A DNA stretch of 64,000 bases from an uncultured Alphaproteobacteria bacterium (GTDB lineage Bacteria > Pseudomonadota > Alphaproteobacteria > Rhodobacterales > Rhodobacteraceae). Shown here piece by piece: positions 10,036-19,668 of this stretch. Position 1 is the first letter of the stretch. Each line of letters begins with the position of its first letter. Below the pieces are notes generated by a model that had not been told where the DNA came from, searched no databases, and saw only the letters and a program-made list of their open reading frames with translations. The stretch spans positions 62,001 to 126,000 of the forward strand of contig CACJWR010000001.1 of the NCBI GenBank assembly GCA_902596985.1, read 5' to 3'. The position numbers and the translations under genes are program-made.

Positions 10036-11040
10036 ATGAAGAATACAAATTCAACATACCCAAATGAAGTGATTTTTGTAAGACAACAGAATTCATTTAA
10101 TCTGCCAAAAGAAGAAACTGAGTACTTAGTAGAGAAACGAAATGATTTTGACGAGATAGAAAAGCTTGTAAGATTTTTTCCTGTTAAAGATGGAACTATT
10201 GAGCTCAAAATTGTATCGCCTGAATACTCTAAGTCATATAAACACGGTGATATTTATAGCATAAGCAAAAAAAAATCTGCTGGATTTAGTGAAGTCGAGC
10301 AAATTGTTGGCACGGGTATAATTTTAAATAACATTTACAAAAAAAATAAAGATTCCTTTTCAATACTCGGTTCAAGAGAATATTCAGATAAAATAAATGT
10401 CGCCATCCATTGTTTAAAAAGAGATAGCAAACAAATATCTAGCAAAGAAAAATCAGTTCTCGGAAGTTATACTCAGGGAGATCTAAACTTTGATGATTTG
10501 AGGGGTAGCGGTTTTTTTTCTCTGTCTTGTGGCAAAGCGAGCGACAATCTGGATTATAACTTTGGGGAAGAATTCTATTTAGAGGTATATCTAGACGATG
10601 ATACCTTTAGAGATCTACTTAGCAAGATTTATCATACTGAGTTTGAGGCTATTATTGTTAGATGTAACCTAGGTAATTTAAAAGGTGTATATGCGGAAAA
10701 ACCTACCGGGATATATACGGAAAATGGGTTTATAACCGACGGGCAAGCCTACAAGCTTTTATATGAAAAAGCGGACGTCTCCAATTATACAGAGATGCCT
10801 GATTACTTTGGATCTGTGGGCTCCATCTCAAAAGGCAACCCATTTATAGTCGATGTATATTATGCAAGCAAAGATTTAAAAAAACCCAAACCGAATAAAG
10901 CTAGGCAGACTCTCAAAGAACATAAACAAACTTTAGAAACTTTAAAGTTTGTTGGCTCTAATAATAAAGTGAATATCATAGTGTTATATATTTTGATGTT
11001 CTCGACGCTGTTATATCTCGCTGTTCAGTTTTTTGAATGA
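10036..11040 (+). CDS. Hypothetical protein with C-terminal transmembrane anchor
   Basis: 334 aa ORF; C-terminus KVNIIVLYILMFSTLLYLAVQFFE is a single hydrophobic helix; no family recognised. Confidence 0.55.
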   Translation: MKNTNSTYPNEVIFVRQQNSFNLPKEETEYLVEKRNDFDEIEKLVRFFPVKDGTIELKIVSPEYSKSYKHGDIYSISKKKSAGFSEVEQIVGTGIILNNIYKKNKDSFSILGSREYSDKINVAIHCLKRDSKQISSKEKSVLGSYTQGDLNFDDLRGSGFFSLSCGKASDNLDYNFGEEFYLEVYLDDDTFRDLLSKIYHTEFEAIIVRCNLGNLKGVYAEKPTGIYTENGFITDGQAYKLLYEKADVSNYTEMPDYFGSVGSISKGNPFIVDVYYASKDLKKPKPNKARQTLKEHKQTLETLKFVGSNNKVNIIVLYILMFSTLLYLAVQFFE

Positions 11041-12665
11041 AAGAAGCTATTTAATTGGTTTTGTAGTAACAAAATCGGGATAAGTCCGGTAATTATAATG
11101 AAGAATGCTGGCAATGATGCCTCGATCATTAATTCGTCATGTGCGAACTGGTATGTATAAGTTGCGAGTGTTTCAAAGTTAAAAGGTCTTAGTATCAATG
11201 TCATTGGCAACTCTTTAACTATATCTACAAAAGTCAAAATCGCAGCAGCTATAATCGATGTCCTGATAAGGGGAAGAGTAATTTTATATGATGTAGATAT
11301 TGTGGAATAACCCAAACTTTTTGATGCATCAAATAAATTTGAGGGAATTCTAGAGTATCCTGAAATCACTCCTCCATAGGGAACAGCATAAAACCTTACT
11401 GTTAATGCGAATATAACTCCATATATCGTTCCTCCTAAAAAGACTATATTTCCTGTAAATTTATCTAAAAACCCAAAAAAAATAACTACACCTATAGCGA
11501 GCATAGTTCCAGGGAGAGCATATCCTGTAGCAGCAATATTGTAGATAATAACTAAAGCACGGTTTTTAGAAAAATACGCGCTAGAAGCTGAGAAAAAAGC
11601 AAGTAATATAATAATTAATGTGGCGGTTAAACCTATAAAAATAGTATTTAACAGTACAGGGAAAATCGCAAAAAAACTATCAGGTTTTAGCCCTATAAAA
11701 ACGTTATTTATCAATATAATTATTGGAACTATAAAACCAACTGAAATTGGCACTAAACAAAAGCAAATTGCAAATAGCGCTTTTTTCAAACTCAACTCTT
11801 TTGGTGAAATATTATTAAGTCTCTTAGAGGTATCATTGTATTTTTGGCTAGATCTTGCCTTTCTTTCTAGAACAAGCAAGATGATAATAAAAACAAAGGT
11901 CACTATCGCTATTTGCGATGCTGCAGATATACTATTCATCCCAATCCAAAGATTAAACATTCCCAGAGTAAGCGTTTGAACAGAGAAATATTCAACTGTT
12001 CCAAAATCTGACAGTACTTCCATCGCAACAAGGGCAAGACCTGCCACAATATATGGTCTGCACAAGGGCAAGCCAACTGCAAAAAATTTATTTCGGCCAT
12101 AAAGCGCCGCAGTCTCATACAAGCTTCTAGGAGAGTTATTAAAACCTGTTCGTGCCAAAATATATATATATGGGTAAAGTACAAAACCCATTACAAAAAT
12201 AGCACCCATCACTGATCTTATTTCAGGAAAATAATAGTCAGCTGCCGAGTTAAAACCAAATATGTTTCTTATAAGTCCTTGTACCGGTCCTGCGTACTCT
12301 AAAAAATCGGTATAGACATAAGCAATAATATAAGCCGGACAAGCTAGAGGTAGTATTAAAGCCCACTCTATTACTTTTTTGCCAAAAAAAGAGTAATAAG
12401 TAACAATCCAGGCCGTTGAAATACCTAAACCGCCTGCTAGGGTTAATACTCCTAAGAATAGGAATAAAGTATTCACTACGTATATAGGCAATACAGTGTT
12501 TACAAGGTGGACCCACAGATCTTGGTTACTTTCGAAAGCTGTCAGAAGTAAACTGAATATAGGACCAATTAAAAGGATAGATAGAAAAACAGCGGGAGAG
12601 TTTCTCAGTATACCATTATTTTTTGCCCAATGGTTAGTGTGAAATATTGCAGAATTACTTAAAAT
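11025..12665 (-). CDS. Fe(3+) ABC transporter permease (FbpB/SfuB-like)
   Basis: Permease motifs EWALILPLACPAYIIAYVYTDFLEYAGPVQG and AATGYALPGTMLAIGVVIFFGFLD. Track start 12491 (TTG) omits an in-frame upstream hydrophobic segment ILRNSPAVFLSILLIGPIFSLLLTAFESNQDLWVHLVNTVLP; the exact start codon is uncertain. Confidence 0.8.
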   Translation of the reverse strand: MLSNSAIFHTNHWAKNNGILRNSPAVFLSILLIGPIFSLLLTAFESNQDLWVHLVNTVLPIYVVNTLFLFLGVLTLAGGLGISTAWIVTYYSFFGKKVIEWALILPLACPAYIIAYVYTDFLEYAGPVQGLIRNIFGFNSAADYYFPEIRSVMGAIFVMGFVLYPYIYILARTGFNNSPRSLYETAALYGRNKFFAVGLPLCRPYIVAGLALVAMEVLSDFGTVEYFSVQTLTLGMFNLWIGMNSISAASQIAIVTFVFIIILLVLERKARSSQKYNDTSKRLNNISPKELSLKKALFAICFCLVPISVGFIVPIIILINNVFIGLKPDSFFAIFPVLLNTIFIGLTATLIIILLAFFSASSAYFSKNRALVIIYNIAATGYALPGTMLAIGVVIFFGFLDKFTGNIVFLGGTIYGVIFALTVRFYAVPYGGVISGYSRIPSNLFDASKSLGYSTISTSYKITLPLIRTSIIAAAILTFVDIVKELPMTLILRPFNFETLATYTYQFAHDELMIEASLPAFFIIITGLIPILLLQNQLNSFFHSKN

Positions 12666-12666
12666 T

Positions 12667-13680
12667 TTACCAACCTACTTTATCTATAATTTTTTGAGCT
12701 TCATAAGCTTTCAGGGCAATTGAGATGATAGGTAAACTGTCAGACTTGAAACTTCCCCAACTTTTTAGTTCTTCGGTAGTTTCAACATTTGGGTTCACCG
12801 GGTATTCAAAATTAATCTCTCCATACATTTTCTGAGAGGCCGCTTTTGATAAGAACTCTAATAAAGCCACTGCTTCTTTTTTATTTTTTGAATGTTTAGC
12901 AACGCCTCCACCCGATATATTTACATGTGCTCCCCTATCCTCTGCACCTTGATTCGGAAAAATTAAGCGAACACTTTTTGCCCATTCCCTTTGGCTTGGA
13001 TCGTCAGAATATTTTAATTTACCAAAATAGTAGTTATTTATAATAGATATGTCACACTGGCCTTCAAAGATCGCCTTTACTTGCGCTCTATCATTTCCTT
13101 GGGGCCTTCTAGCTAGATTACCCACGAATTTTTTTGCCCATTCCTCTGTTGCTTTCTCTCCAAGAGATAAAATAAGCGAAGCCATTAGGGCTCTATTATA
13201 TACATGGCTTCCTGGTCGGGAACACACCCTGCCTTTCCATTGTTCGTCGGCTAAGTCCTCGATTTTTGTAATTTGTCCCTCTTTTACTCTGTCCTTGGAC
13301 GTAACTATAATTCGTGATCGTTTTGATAAGGCAAACCACTTGTTTTCGGGACTTTTTAAATTCTGGGGAATGTTCCTATCCAGAATATCCGAATTTACTG
13401 ATGCGAGGAGATCGAGATCATCATATATATATAAGCGCCCAATATCTACCGTCAAAATGACATCAGCCGGACTATTCTTACCCTCTGCTTTCAGTCGTTG
13501 AGCTAAACCTTTAGTTGCATATACTACGTTAGTCTTTATTCCCGTTTCTTCAGTGAATTTTTCCAAAAAGGGGTTAATTAGAAAAGGTTGGCGGTGAGAG
13601 TAAATATTAACTTCAGCACCAATAACTGTATTAAACGAAAGGAATAAAAACGTAATAATGGATATAGGGTAGAAGTTCAT
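12667..13680 (-). CDS. Fe(3+) ABC transporter periplasmic substrate-binding protein
   Basis: Signal peptide, then VNIYSHRQPFLINPFLEKFTEETGIKTNVVYATKGLAQRLKAEG; ends GW, typical of the FbpA/AfuA family. Confidence 0.9.
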   Translation of the reverse strand: MNFYPISIITFLFLSFNTVIGAEVNIYSHRQPFLINPFLEKFTEETGIKTNVVYATKGLAQRLKAEGKNSPADVILTVDIGRLYIYDDLDLLASVNSDILDRNIPQNLKSPENKWFALSKRSRIIVTSKDRVKEGQITKIEDLADEQWKGRVCSRPGSHVYNRALMASLILSLGEKATEEWAKKFVGNLARRPQGNDRAQVKAIFEGQCDISIINNYYFGKLKYSDDPSQREWAKSVRLIFPNQGAEDRGAHVNISGGGVAKHSKNKKEAVALLEFLSKAASQKMYGEINFEYPVNPNVETTEELKSWGSFKSDSLPIISIALKAYEAQKIIDKVGW

Positions 13681-13694
13681 TAGGATTGCTCCTT

Positions 13695-14672
13695 TTATAT
13701 TTTAAAAATTTTATTTAGCGATTTGAAGCTGGATAGACTTTCTGCGGCAATATCTGAAATTTCTTTCAATGGTTTCAAATATAATTCCGTTATCGATGTA
13801 GGATTGAAGTCATTATCTTCAACCCCTAATATAAGATTATCAATATCCTCGGAGTGATGAAGCGATCCAAATATCCAATCCCATATCGCCAAAGCGGCTC
13901 CAAAGTTTTTATCGTAATGTCTTTCATCCAAAGAATGATGAAGCTGATGTTGAGCTGGTGAAATGAGAATTTTTTCTAACCAAACCCAATATTTGATGTC
14001 TATATGGGAGTGTCTTAAATTTGATCCAGCAACATGGAAAGAAAATACTAAAAAGTTGACTCCTAAAATAGTTACTAAATCTACCTTATCACCAAAAATG
14101 AAAAAGAACGTGGAAATCACTGTGCCTTGGGAAAATGCTCCTCTTAATGAAAATAGAATTCCCTCAAGAGGGTGTGTTCTATAAACAGTGATTGGATTTA
14201 AGGTCTCAGCCGAATGATGAACTTTGTGAAGAGCCCACAAAACAGGCCACTTATGCATCCATCTATGTACCCAGTATTTTGTAAAGTCGTCAAAAGTGAA
14301 AAAAACAAAAGTAAATAGTACTGCTACTACAAAAGTCGGGGTATCACTTAAGAAAGAAATAAGCCCACTTAACGGTATTGATAAAAGAGAATAGTAAAAA
14401 AATGTTGCAACGGCTAACTGAGTCAAAAGATACGGAGATAGTACCAACATTAGAACTCTATTAATTAAAAACATTTTGTAATCCGAGATTGCAGAACCTG
14501 ATAAGAGAATTTTCTTATCAAACACTTTAAAAATTGCTGATTTCAACCCCTTTTTCTTTATAAATACAAGCCATAAAAGCGCTATTAAGATGGATAACGC
14601 AATGTACCCAAGGAAAACTCTTTTCTTTGGATCAACAAAGTGATGGAAAATATCGCCAATATATTCTAACAT
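13695..14672 (-). CDS. Sterol desaturase / fatty acid hydroxylase family di-iron membrane protein
   Basis: Histidine motifs HRWMHKWPVLWALHKVHHSAE, SHIDIKYW and HQLHHSLDERHYDKNFG; several TM helices. Confidence 0.88.
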   Translation of the reverse strand: MLEYIGDIFHHFVDPKKRVFLGYIALSILIALLWLVFIKKKGLKSAIFKVFDKKILLSGSAISDYKMFLINRVLMLVLSPYLLTQLAVATFFYYSLLSIPLSGLISFLSDTPTFVVAVLFTFVFFTFDDFTKYWVHRWMHKWPVLWALHKVHHSAETLNPITVYRTHPLEGILFSLRGAFSQGTVISTFFFIFGDKVDLVTILGVNFLVFSFHVAGSNLRHSHIDIKYWVWLEKILISPAQHQLHHSLDERHYDKNFGAALAIWDWIFGSLHHSEDIDNLILGVEDNDFNPTSITELYLKPLKEISDIAAESLSSFKSLNKIFKI

Positions 14673-14713
14673 TTTATTCCTAACTTATATAAGGCCCTTT
14701 TAAGGTATTTAGG

Positions 14714-14750
14714 AGCCTTCCCCCGTGACTAGGAAATCCGGGGGAAAGCT
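14714..14750 (-). terminator. Strong intergenic hairpin (possible terminator or attenuator) between the DUF4856 gene and the hydroxylase gene
   Basis: AGCcTTCCCCCG (14714-14725) / CGGGGGAAaGCT (14739-14750): 8 bp perfect stem plus 3 bp beyond one mismatch, 13-nt loop; no long U-tract directly after it. Confidence 0.45.
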
Positions 14751-14767
14751 GGAGAAGGAAAGCTCTT

Positions 14768-16144
14768 TTAGTCGTTTTCCGCGCTATCGGAGCTTCCTAC
14801 CTTTGACGCCAAAGAGGACATATCTGCTAACATGTCGTTTCCTTTTGCTTTGACACCAAACTTTTCGACCATCAGCTTTTGGATTTTAAGCATGTGTAGC
14901 TTAAACTCACCCCAAGACTGAGCTTCTTCCTTGATGTAATTTCCCGCAGAATCTACACCTGTTACTTGAGAAGCATTCATTAGAACTGGCCCCATACCTG
15001 TAAGCCTGTTTAGTTTCACGGCTGTTTCACCCAAGTTTGATTTGCCCGTCTGAAGAGCTAGTGCAAAACCTTTCAATTCTCCCCAATGCTTTGCGTAAGT
15101 GGAGAAGGCTTTATCTGAGTAATTTTCTTCAAGCTTTACGATATCCTTATAAACGGAACCCGCATACTTAAAAACAGACTCGGCAATAACCTTTTCCCAA
15201 TTTGCATTGATTACGGCGATGTGACCTTGCAATGCAGCTTTTTCAGATGATGAAAGCTTCTCACCTTTTGCTCCTGCAATTATCTTTCTACCGTCTAAAA
15301 AAGCCTGAGTAACTGTATTATAATAATTTGTCTTACCACCTTTATCAAAGCTTGATGCATAGTATGCGTGCGCAAAATTGTACTCGCTCTTGAGATCTAC
15401 TACACCGTCTTTGTTTTGGTCTGCGGCAGCCATATCCTTCATTTTAGTGATATCGTAGTTTTGCTTTGCACTTAGACCGAGCCCATGGGAGACGGCACCC
15501 CAATACCCAAATGCTTCATCCCAAGCATGCTCTTTATAGGTATAATAAGCTCCGTCCTTATATGGCTTATCATTTGTCTTTGAGCCAGGAGCCATCTTTT
15601 CATCTAAATAATTATCAACTGCTTGGTTATAAAACACAGCACCCATTGCAAATTTTGAAATCAATTGAGGATAGTTATAACCTGTAGCGGGGTCAAAACC
15701 TCCTTTTGTCTGAGCCGCTTTTTTAATCATAAACTCAATAACTTCTGGTCCAGTCATTTGACCAGGCCATCCATTTATAATGCCCTTATAAGTTTTACCA
15801 GACAGATTTTTACCTTTGCTGATTTGGTTTAACGTTGTTTGCTTTATTTTAAAATCACCTTTTGTTTTGGGTGCAATAATATCAAGGTCCTCTTTACTTC
15901 CCTTGAAATAATTCATCATCTGAGCTTCAATTTCAGCAGCGTTAGACCCTCCATCACCTTTCCCAGCTAGTTTTTTTAGAGAATCATGTAAAACATGTCT
16001 TGCTATCTGCCCTGAGTAAGAGACTGAGTTAGTCTTGTCTCCAGTATAACCTTTCAGTGTAATTGGAAACTTTGAATAAAAATGATGTGCTGCTACCTCT
16101 GTCACTACAAATACCGCAACAATCATAACGATAAGTTTTTTCAT
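14768..16144 (-). CDS. DUF4856-family secreted protein, putatively iron-regulated
   Basis: Signal peptide MKKLIVMIVAVFVVTEVAA; HAWDEAFGYWG and DNYLDEKM segments resemble DUF4856; RBS AAGGA before the ATG at 16144. Confidence 0.72.
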   Translation of the reverse strand: MKKLIVMIVAVFVVTEVAAHHFYSKFPITLKGYTGDKTNSVSYSGQIARHVLHDSLKKLAGKGDGGSNAAEIEAQMMNYFKGSKEDLDIIAPKTKGDFKIKQTTLNQISKGKNLSGKTYKGIINGWPGQMTGPEVIEFMIKKAAQTKGGFDPATGYNYPQLISKFAMGAVFYNQAVDNYLDEKMAPGSKTNDKPYKDGAYYTYKEHAWDEAFGYWGAVSHGLGLSAKQNYDITKMKDMAAADQNKDGVVDLKSEYNFAHAYYASSFDKGGKTNYYNTVTQAFLDGRKIIAGAKGEKLSSSEKAALQGHIAVINANWEKVIAESVFKYAGSVYKDIVKLEENYSDKAFSTYAKHWGELKGFALALQTGKSNLGETAVKLNRLTGMGPVLMNASQVTGVDSAGNYIKEEAQSWGEFKLHMLKIQKLMVEKFGVKAKGNDMLADMSSLASKVGSSDSAEND

Positions 16145-16295
16145 TATATAATCCTTCAATTTTAATTCCGACTATCCCAGTCAGGATTAAAATTGACTAA
16201 TTTACTCGCCTTTGTCAATAACTATTCTGACTAAAAAAGTAATGATTGAAAAAAATTGGAATTATCTAGCTTAAGAACTATTTTTTTATTGCAAA

Positions 16296-16310
16296 TGATA
16301 ATCATTATCA
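16296..16310. promoter_or_regulatory. Fur-type box between divergent DUF4856 and ArsP_2 genes
   Basis: TGATAATCATTATCA: perfect 7-1-7 inverted repeat matching the classical Fur-box core. Confidence 0.8.
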
Positions 16311-16337
16311 AGTAGACATTTTAGAGAAAGTTTTAAG

Positions 16338-17432
16338 TTGATTTATTCTATCAGAAAAAAGTATTTCATTGCCCTTTTACTGCTTGCTCTAACAGCACTG
16401 CCGGGGGAGTTGGGCGACCTTACAAGAGCCTTGGTTACTGACGCATATGTTCAGGTAAGTGCTTTCGTAGCCATTACTCTATCTATCTTCTATTTATCAG
16501 AGCATAGGTTTAATTTTAATGTAGGAAATACTCTTCGAGACTCCTCAGCCTTTCAAATACCAATAGCTGCTATTCTCGGTGCAACGCCGGGGTGCGGCGG
16601 CGCCGTTGTCGTGGTAGCGGCCTATACTTCTGGCAACGTGTCATTTGGAGCGGTTATAGCAACCCTAACCGCTACAATGGGAGACGCCGCATTTTTATTA
16701 ATTGCGGTTAGACCGGACATTGCAATATTAGTTCTTCCTCTTACGCTACTAGCCGGAATTATCACAGGGTATATTGCTGATAATATTCTTACTTTTTCAC
16801 ATCAGGAGAAGGCCATTGATCTAAAAAGTGATGTTCCCATAATTGGCAAAAATAGGAAGCGTGACATAATATTTACTTTTCTGATAGTACCGGGTTTTGG
16901 TCTGGGGATTCTCCAAATACTTCAGTACGACCTTGAAGAGCTCTTTGGTATTTTTCCACAGATTATTGCAATAGTTGGAATGGTGACAAGCATTTTTATA
17001 TGGTCTAACTCACAAATCAAAACCATGACTAACCCGAAAGACAAACCACTCGTTCGCGTAGCTGAAGAAACAAGTTTTATTGCCATCTGGGTTTTAGCTG
17101 CTTATTTAGCATACGATTATCTCGTTTATCTAACTCCGTTGGACTTGAACGTGATGTTTAAGACGATAGGAATGCTGATTCCTTTACTTGCCATAATTAT
17201 AGGGTTTATCCCTGGATGCGGACCCCAAATATTGGTCACCACTCTTTTTTTAAATGGAATGATACCTTTCAGTGCTCTTTTAGGGAATGCTATATCAAAC
17301 GATGGTGATGCTTTGTTTCCTGCAATAGCGATCGCACCTAGAGCCGCTGTGCTCGCAACGATTTATTCGGCTATACCAGCTTTCATAATGGCTTATACCT
17401 TATACTTTTTTTTCCCTTTGTTTGGACAATAA
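16338..17432 (+). CDS. Putative metal transporter, ArsP_2-like 10-TM family (putative manganese transporter)
   Basis: Internally duplicated membrane protein with GATPGCGGAVVVVAAY and GFIPGCGPQILVTTLFLNG repeats; TTG start. Confidence 0.72.
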   Translation: MIYSIRKKYFIALLLLALTALPGELGDLTRALVTDAYVQVSAFVAITLSIFYLSEHRFNFNVGNTLRDSSAFQIPIAAILGATPGCGGAVVVVAAYTSGNVSFGAVIATLTATMGDAAFLLIAVRPDIAILVLPLTLLAGIITGYIADNILTFSHQEKAIDLKSDVPIIGKNRKRDIIFTFLIVPGFGLGILQILQYDLEELFGIFPQIIAIVGMVTSIFIWSNSQIKTMTNPKDKPLVRVAEETSFIAIWVLAAYLAYDYLVYLTPLDLNVMFKTIGMLIPLLAIIIGFIPGCGPQILVTTLFLNGMIPFSALLGNAISNDGDALFPAIAIAPRAAVLATIYSAIPAFIMAYTLYFFFPLFGQ

Positions 17433-17434
17433 AA

Positions 17435-17902
17435 TCAGTCTTCCGAAAGTGTCTTATTCACTTTCTTCCTCATTTGCTCGACTAATTTTGTGATATCTTC
17501 GGATATGGTCTCAGTTTTTTTTACCATTGCCATCAATTTCTCCAAATCCTTTGATAGTTCTTCGCTTTGCGCATTTGAATCAATGAGTCTCAAATGTGTT
17601 TTTCTTATCAACGCAGAAATAACCTTGTTCTTTTGTAAAAAACTGTCTATCGATCTTGCCGGAAGGAATAAGGCATGAACTTCATGCTCACCGGCAATTG
17701 CCGTTACCGAACGTGGCTTTTTTAAAACGAGCGAGGCATCACCAAAAATTTCATTCACACCCAGCCTATTAAGTTTTAGTCCACCTGATGTGTAAATGTA
17801 AACGTATCCAGACTTAATCAGATACGCACCTTCTGGGTTATCCCCTGCCTTGTAAATCTCTTCATTTGGCTGCCATATCACATGCTTTTCAGTTTTTTCC
17901 AT
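17435..17902 (-). CDS. Cyclic nucleotide-binding domain protein with C-terminal helical segment
   Basis: GAYLIKSGYVYIY...FGDASLVLKKPRSVTAIAG resembles a phosphate-binding cassette. Confidence 0.75.
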   Translation of the reverse strand: MEKTEKHVIWQPNEEIYKAGDNPEGAYLIKSGYVYIYTSGGLKLNRLGVNEIFGDASLVLKKPRSVTAIAGEHEVHALFLPARSIDSFLQKNKVISALIRKTHLRLIDSNAQSEELSKDLEKLMAMVKKTETISEDITKLVEQMRKKVNKTLSED

Positions 17903-17908
17903 TTGTTC

Positions 17909-18658
17909 CTACTCCACATATTCTTTTAGTTTTTTTTCGTCAACAACTATAGGTTGGATGATGCCTCCAGCCCTTTCAAAAATATCAAGTACGTTTGGCA
18001 AAGCCAGCATATTTTCCCACACCTTATGTAGATTTGGAAAATCTTGTTCCAAAGGAATATCTGATGCAAGTGCATTTCTTATTTGAGGAATTAAAAAACA
18101 ATCCGCATAAGAGACATTATCTCCAACACAATATTTTCCTGAAACATTTTTCAAAATTTCTTCCATGGCAGAAAACTCGCGATTGATAAAATGTTTCCTC
18201 AGGGGATGCTTAATCGGCTGTGCTTTTTTCATTCCCCACTCACCCATCGCTTGGATAATAAAAGGAATGTTTTGATAGGGTTGGGTGTCGGCGGCTACAA
18301 TCCACTGAATTCTTCTCATCTCGGCTTTTAAATAGGGGTCCTCTGGAATTAATGGAGAGGGTTCACCCAAAAGATCGTCTATCAAATCTATGATAGCTCC
18401 TGTCTGAGTCATTTTTTTACCATCCTCAAGCAAAAGTAGAGGCACTCTTCCTTCAGGGTTTAGAGCTTTATAGTCATTGGTTTTTAACTTATTGTATTGT
18501 TCGTCATCACTGGGGATCGTCCAAACAGGTATTCCTCGACTATCAAAATCTATTCCAGTCTCAATTAGTTTAACTTTATTTTCAGGAACACCCCTGCAAC
18601 TTAAAAAAATAAGAACGCGTAAAGAAGCACTACTAGATGAATGGTAATATAATTTCAT
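17909..18658 (-). CDS. Glutathione S-transferase family protein
   Basis: LYYHSSSSASLRVLIFLSCRGVPE..., NPEGRVPLLLLEDGKKMTQTGAIIDLIDD; GST N-domain pattern. Confidence 0.83.
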   Translation of the reverse strand: MKLYYHSSSSASLRVLIFLSCRGVPENKVKLIETGIDFDSRGIPVWTIPSDDEQYNKLKTNDYKALNPEGRVPLLLLEDGKKMTQTGAIIDLIDDLLGEPSPLIPEDPYLKAEMRRIQWIVAADTQPYQNIPFIIQAMGEWGMKKAQPIKHPLRKHFINREFSAMEEILKNVSGKYCVGDNVSYADCFLIPQIRNALASDIPLEQDFPNLHKVWENMLALPNVLDIFERAGGIIQPIVVDEKKLKEYVE

Positions 18659-18670
18659 TTTTAAAACCTC

Positions 18671-19555
18671 TTACAATATCAGTTTAGCCAAGGCCTTAGC
18701 CATTTCCGGTGGTATGGGAATCGACTTCCTGGCCTTGAGATCCATAGTAACGGCAACAGCACTTGCAATAGCGACCGGCTTCTCAGTCTCAACATTAAAT
18801 ATCCAGTGCTTCCATACAAAAGTCTTATTAGACATAGATTGAACTCCTGACTTCGTTTTTAAGTGCGTACCTAAGGGGACATATTCAAAAAAATCAAACT
18901 TATATTCTAAAGCAGCGCTTCCGACATTGGTCATACCATTTTCATCTATTGTGCCAGTATACGCTAACAAGTGAGGCGTTGAGTCTGATACCACACCCAT
19001 ATAAGCGGAGGGCTTAATCTTATCCATATTATCGCATTGCCTTAGCAAAATTACTGACTCAAATGAATCAATCATATCTTTCTGAGAGGCTTGTGAGAGA
19101 GACATTACATTTTCCTTTTGTAAAGATAATCCTCTTGGTTGACCATAGCTCGGAATATCTACCCTCAATTCCTCAAACACTTTAGAAAAATTCTTTTTTA
19201 CTTCCTCTGGGGGTTTACTAGTCCATACAAATTGGAAGTTAAAGGCAGCGCAGGGTTGCTGTGTAATTGTTTCTACCATTTCTAAATATAGTTTTGCTTC
19301 AGTATCTCCAAGTTGAACTATTCCCAGTTTAAAAAAAAATGGAGCTCCTGGTTTTTGTTCCTTAAGAAAACGAATGTGGGCGCGGGCAAGAGAAAGATAT
19401 GTATTTCCCAACTCGACTGGTTTCTCGTTAATCCCTAACTTGTTCCAAAGCACAACACATCCTTGAAGTGCTTTTTCAAAATAAAATTGAACATTCATAT
19501 GGCCCATTTGATCTATTTCCCAAGATTGGACTGAGTTTCTGTAAACCGTTATCAT
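18671..19555 (-). CDS. Acyl-CoA thioesterase-like double-hotdog protein
   Basis: WEIDQMGHMNVQFYFEKA and LEYKFDFFEYVPLGTHLKTKSGV motifs. Confidence 0.75.
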   Translation of the reverse strand: MITVYRNSVQSWEIDQMGHMNVQFYFEKALQGCVVLWNKLGINEKPVELGNTYLSLARAHIRFLKEQKPGAPFFFKLGIVQLGDTEAKLYLEMVETITQQPCAAFNFQFVWTSKPPEEVKKNFSKVFEELRVDIPSYGQPRGLSLQKENVMSLSQASQKDMIDSFESVILLRQCDNMDKIKPSAYMGVVSDSTPHLLAYTGTIDENGMTNVGSAALEYKFDFFEYVPLGTHLKTKSGVQSMSNKTFVWKHWIFNVETEKPVAIASAVAVTMDLKARKSIPIPPEMAKALAKLIL

Positions 19556-19668
19556 TATATGTAAATAATTCCCTCCCTTGAGTTCAGTGATTACATTTTA
19601 TCTCTTGTTGTACCAGACATTGTCCTGTAATTAGATCATAGAGTTTATTTATCATCAAAGGAATTAAA

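Noticed and set aside
12250-12516. 88-aa minus-strand ORF overlapping the Fe permease
   Set aside because: Out of frame with the permease, which has clear family motifs.
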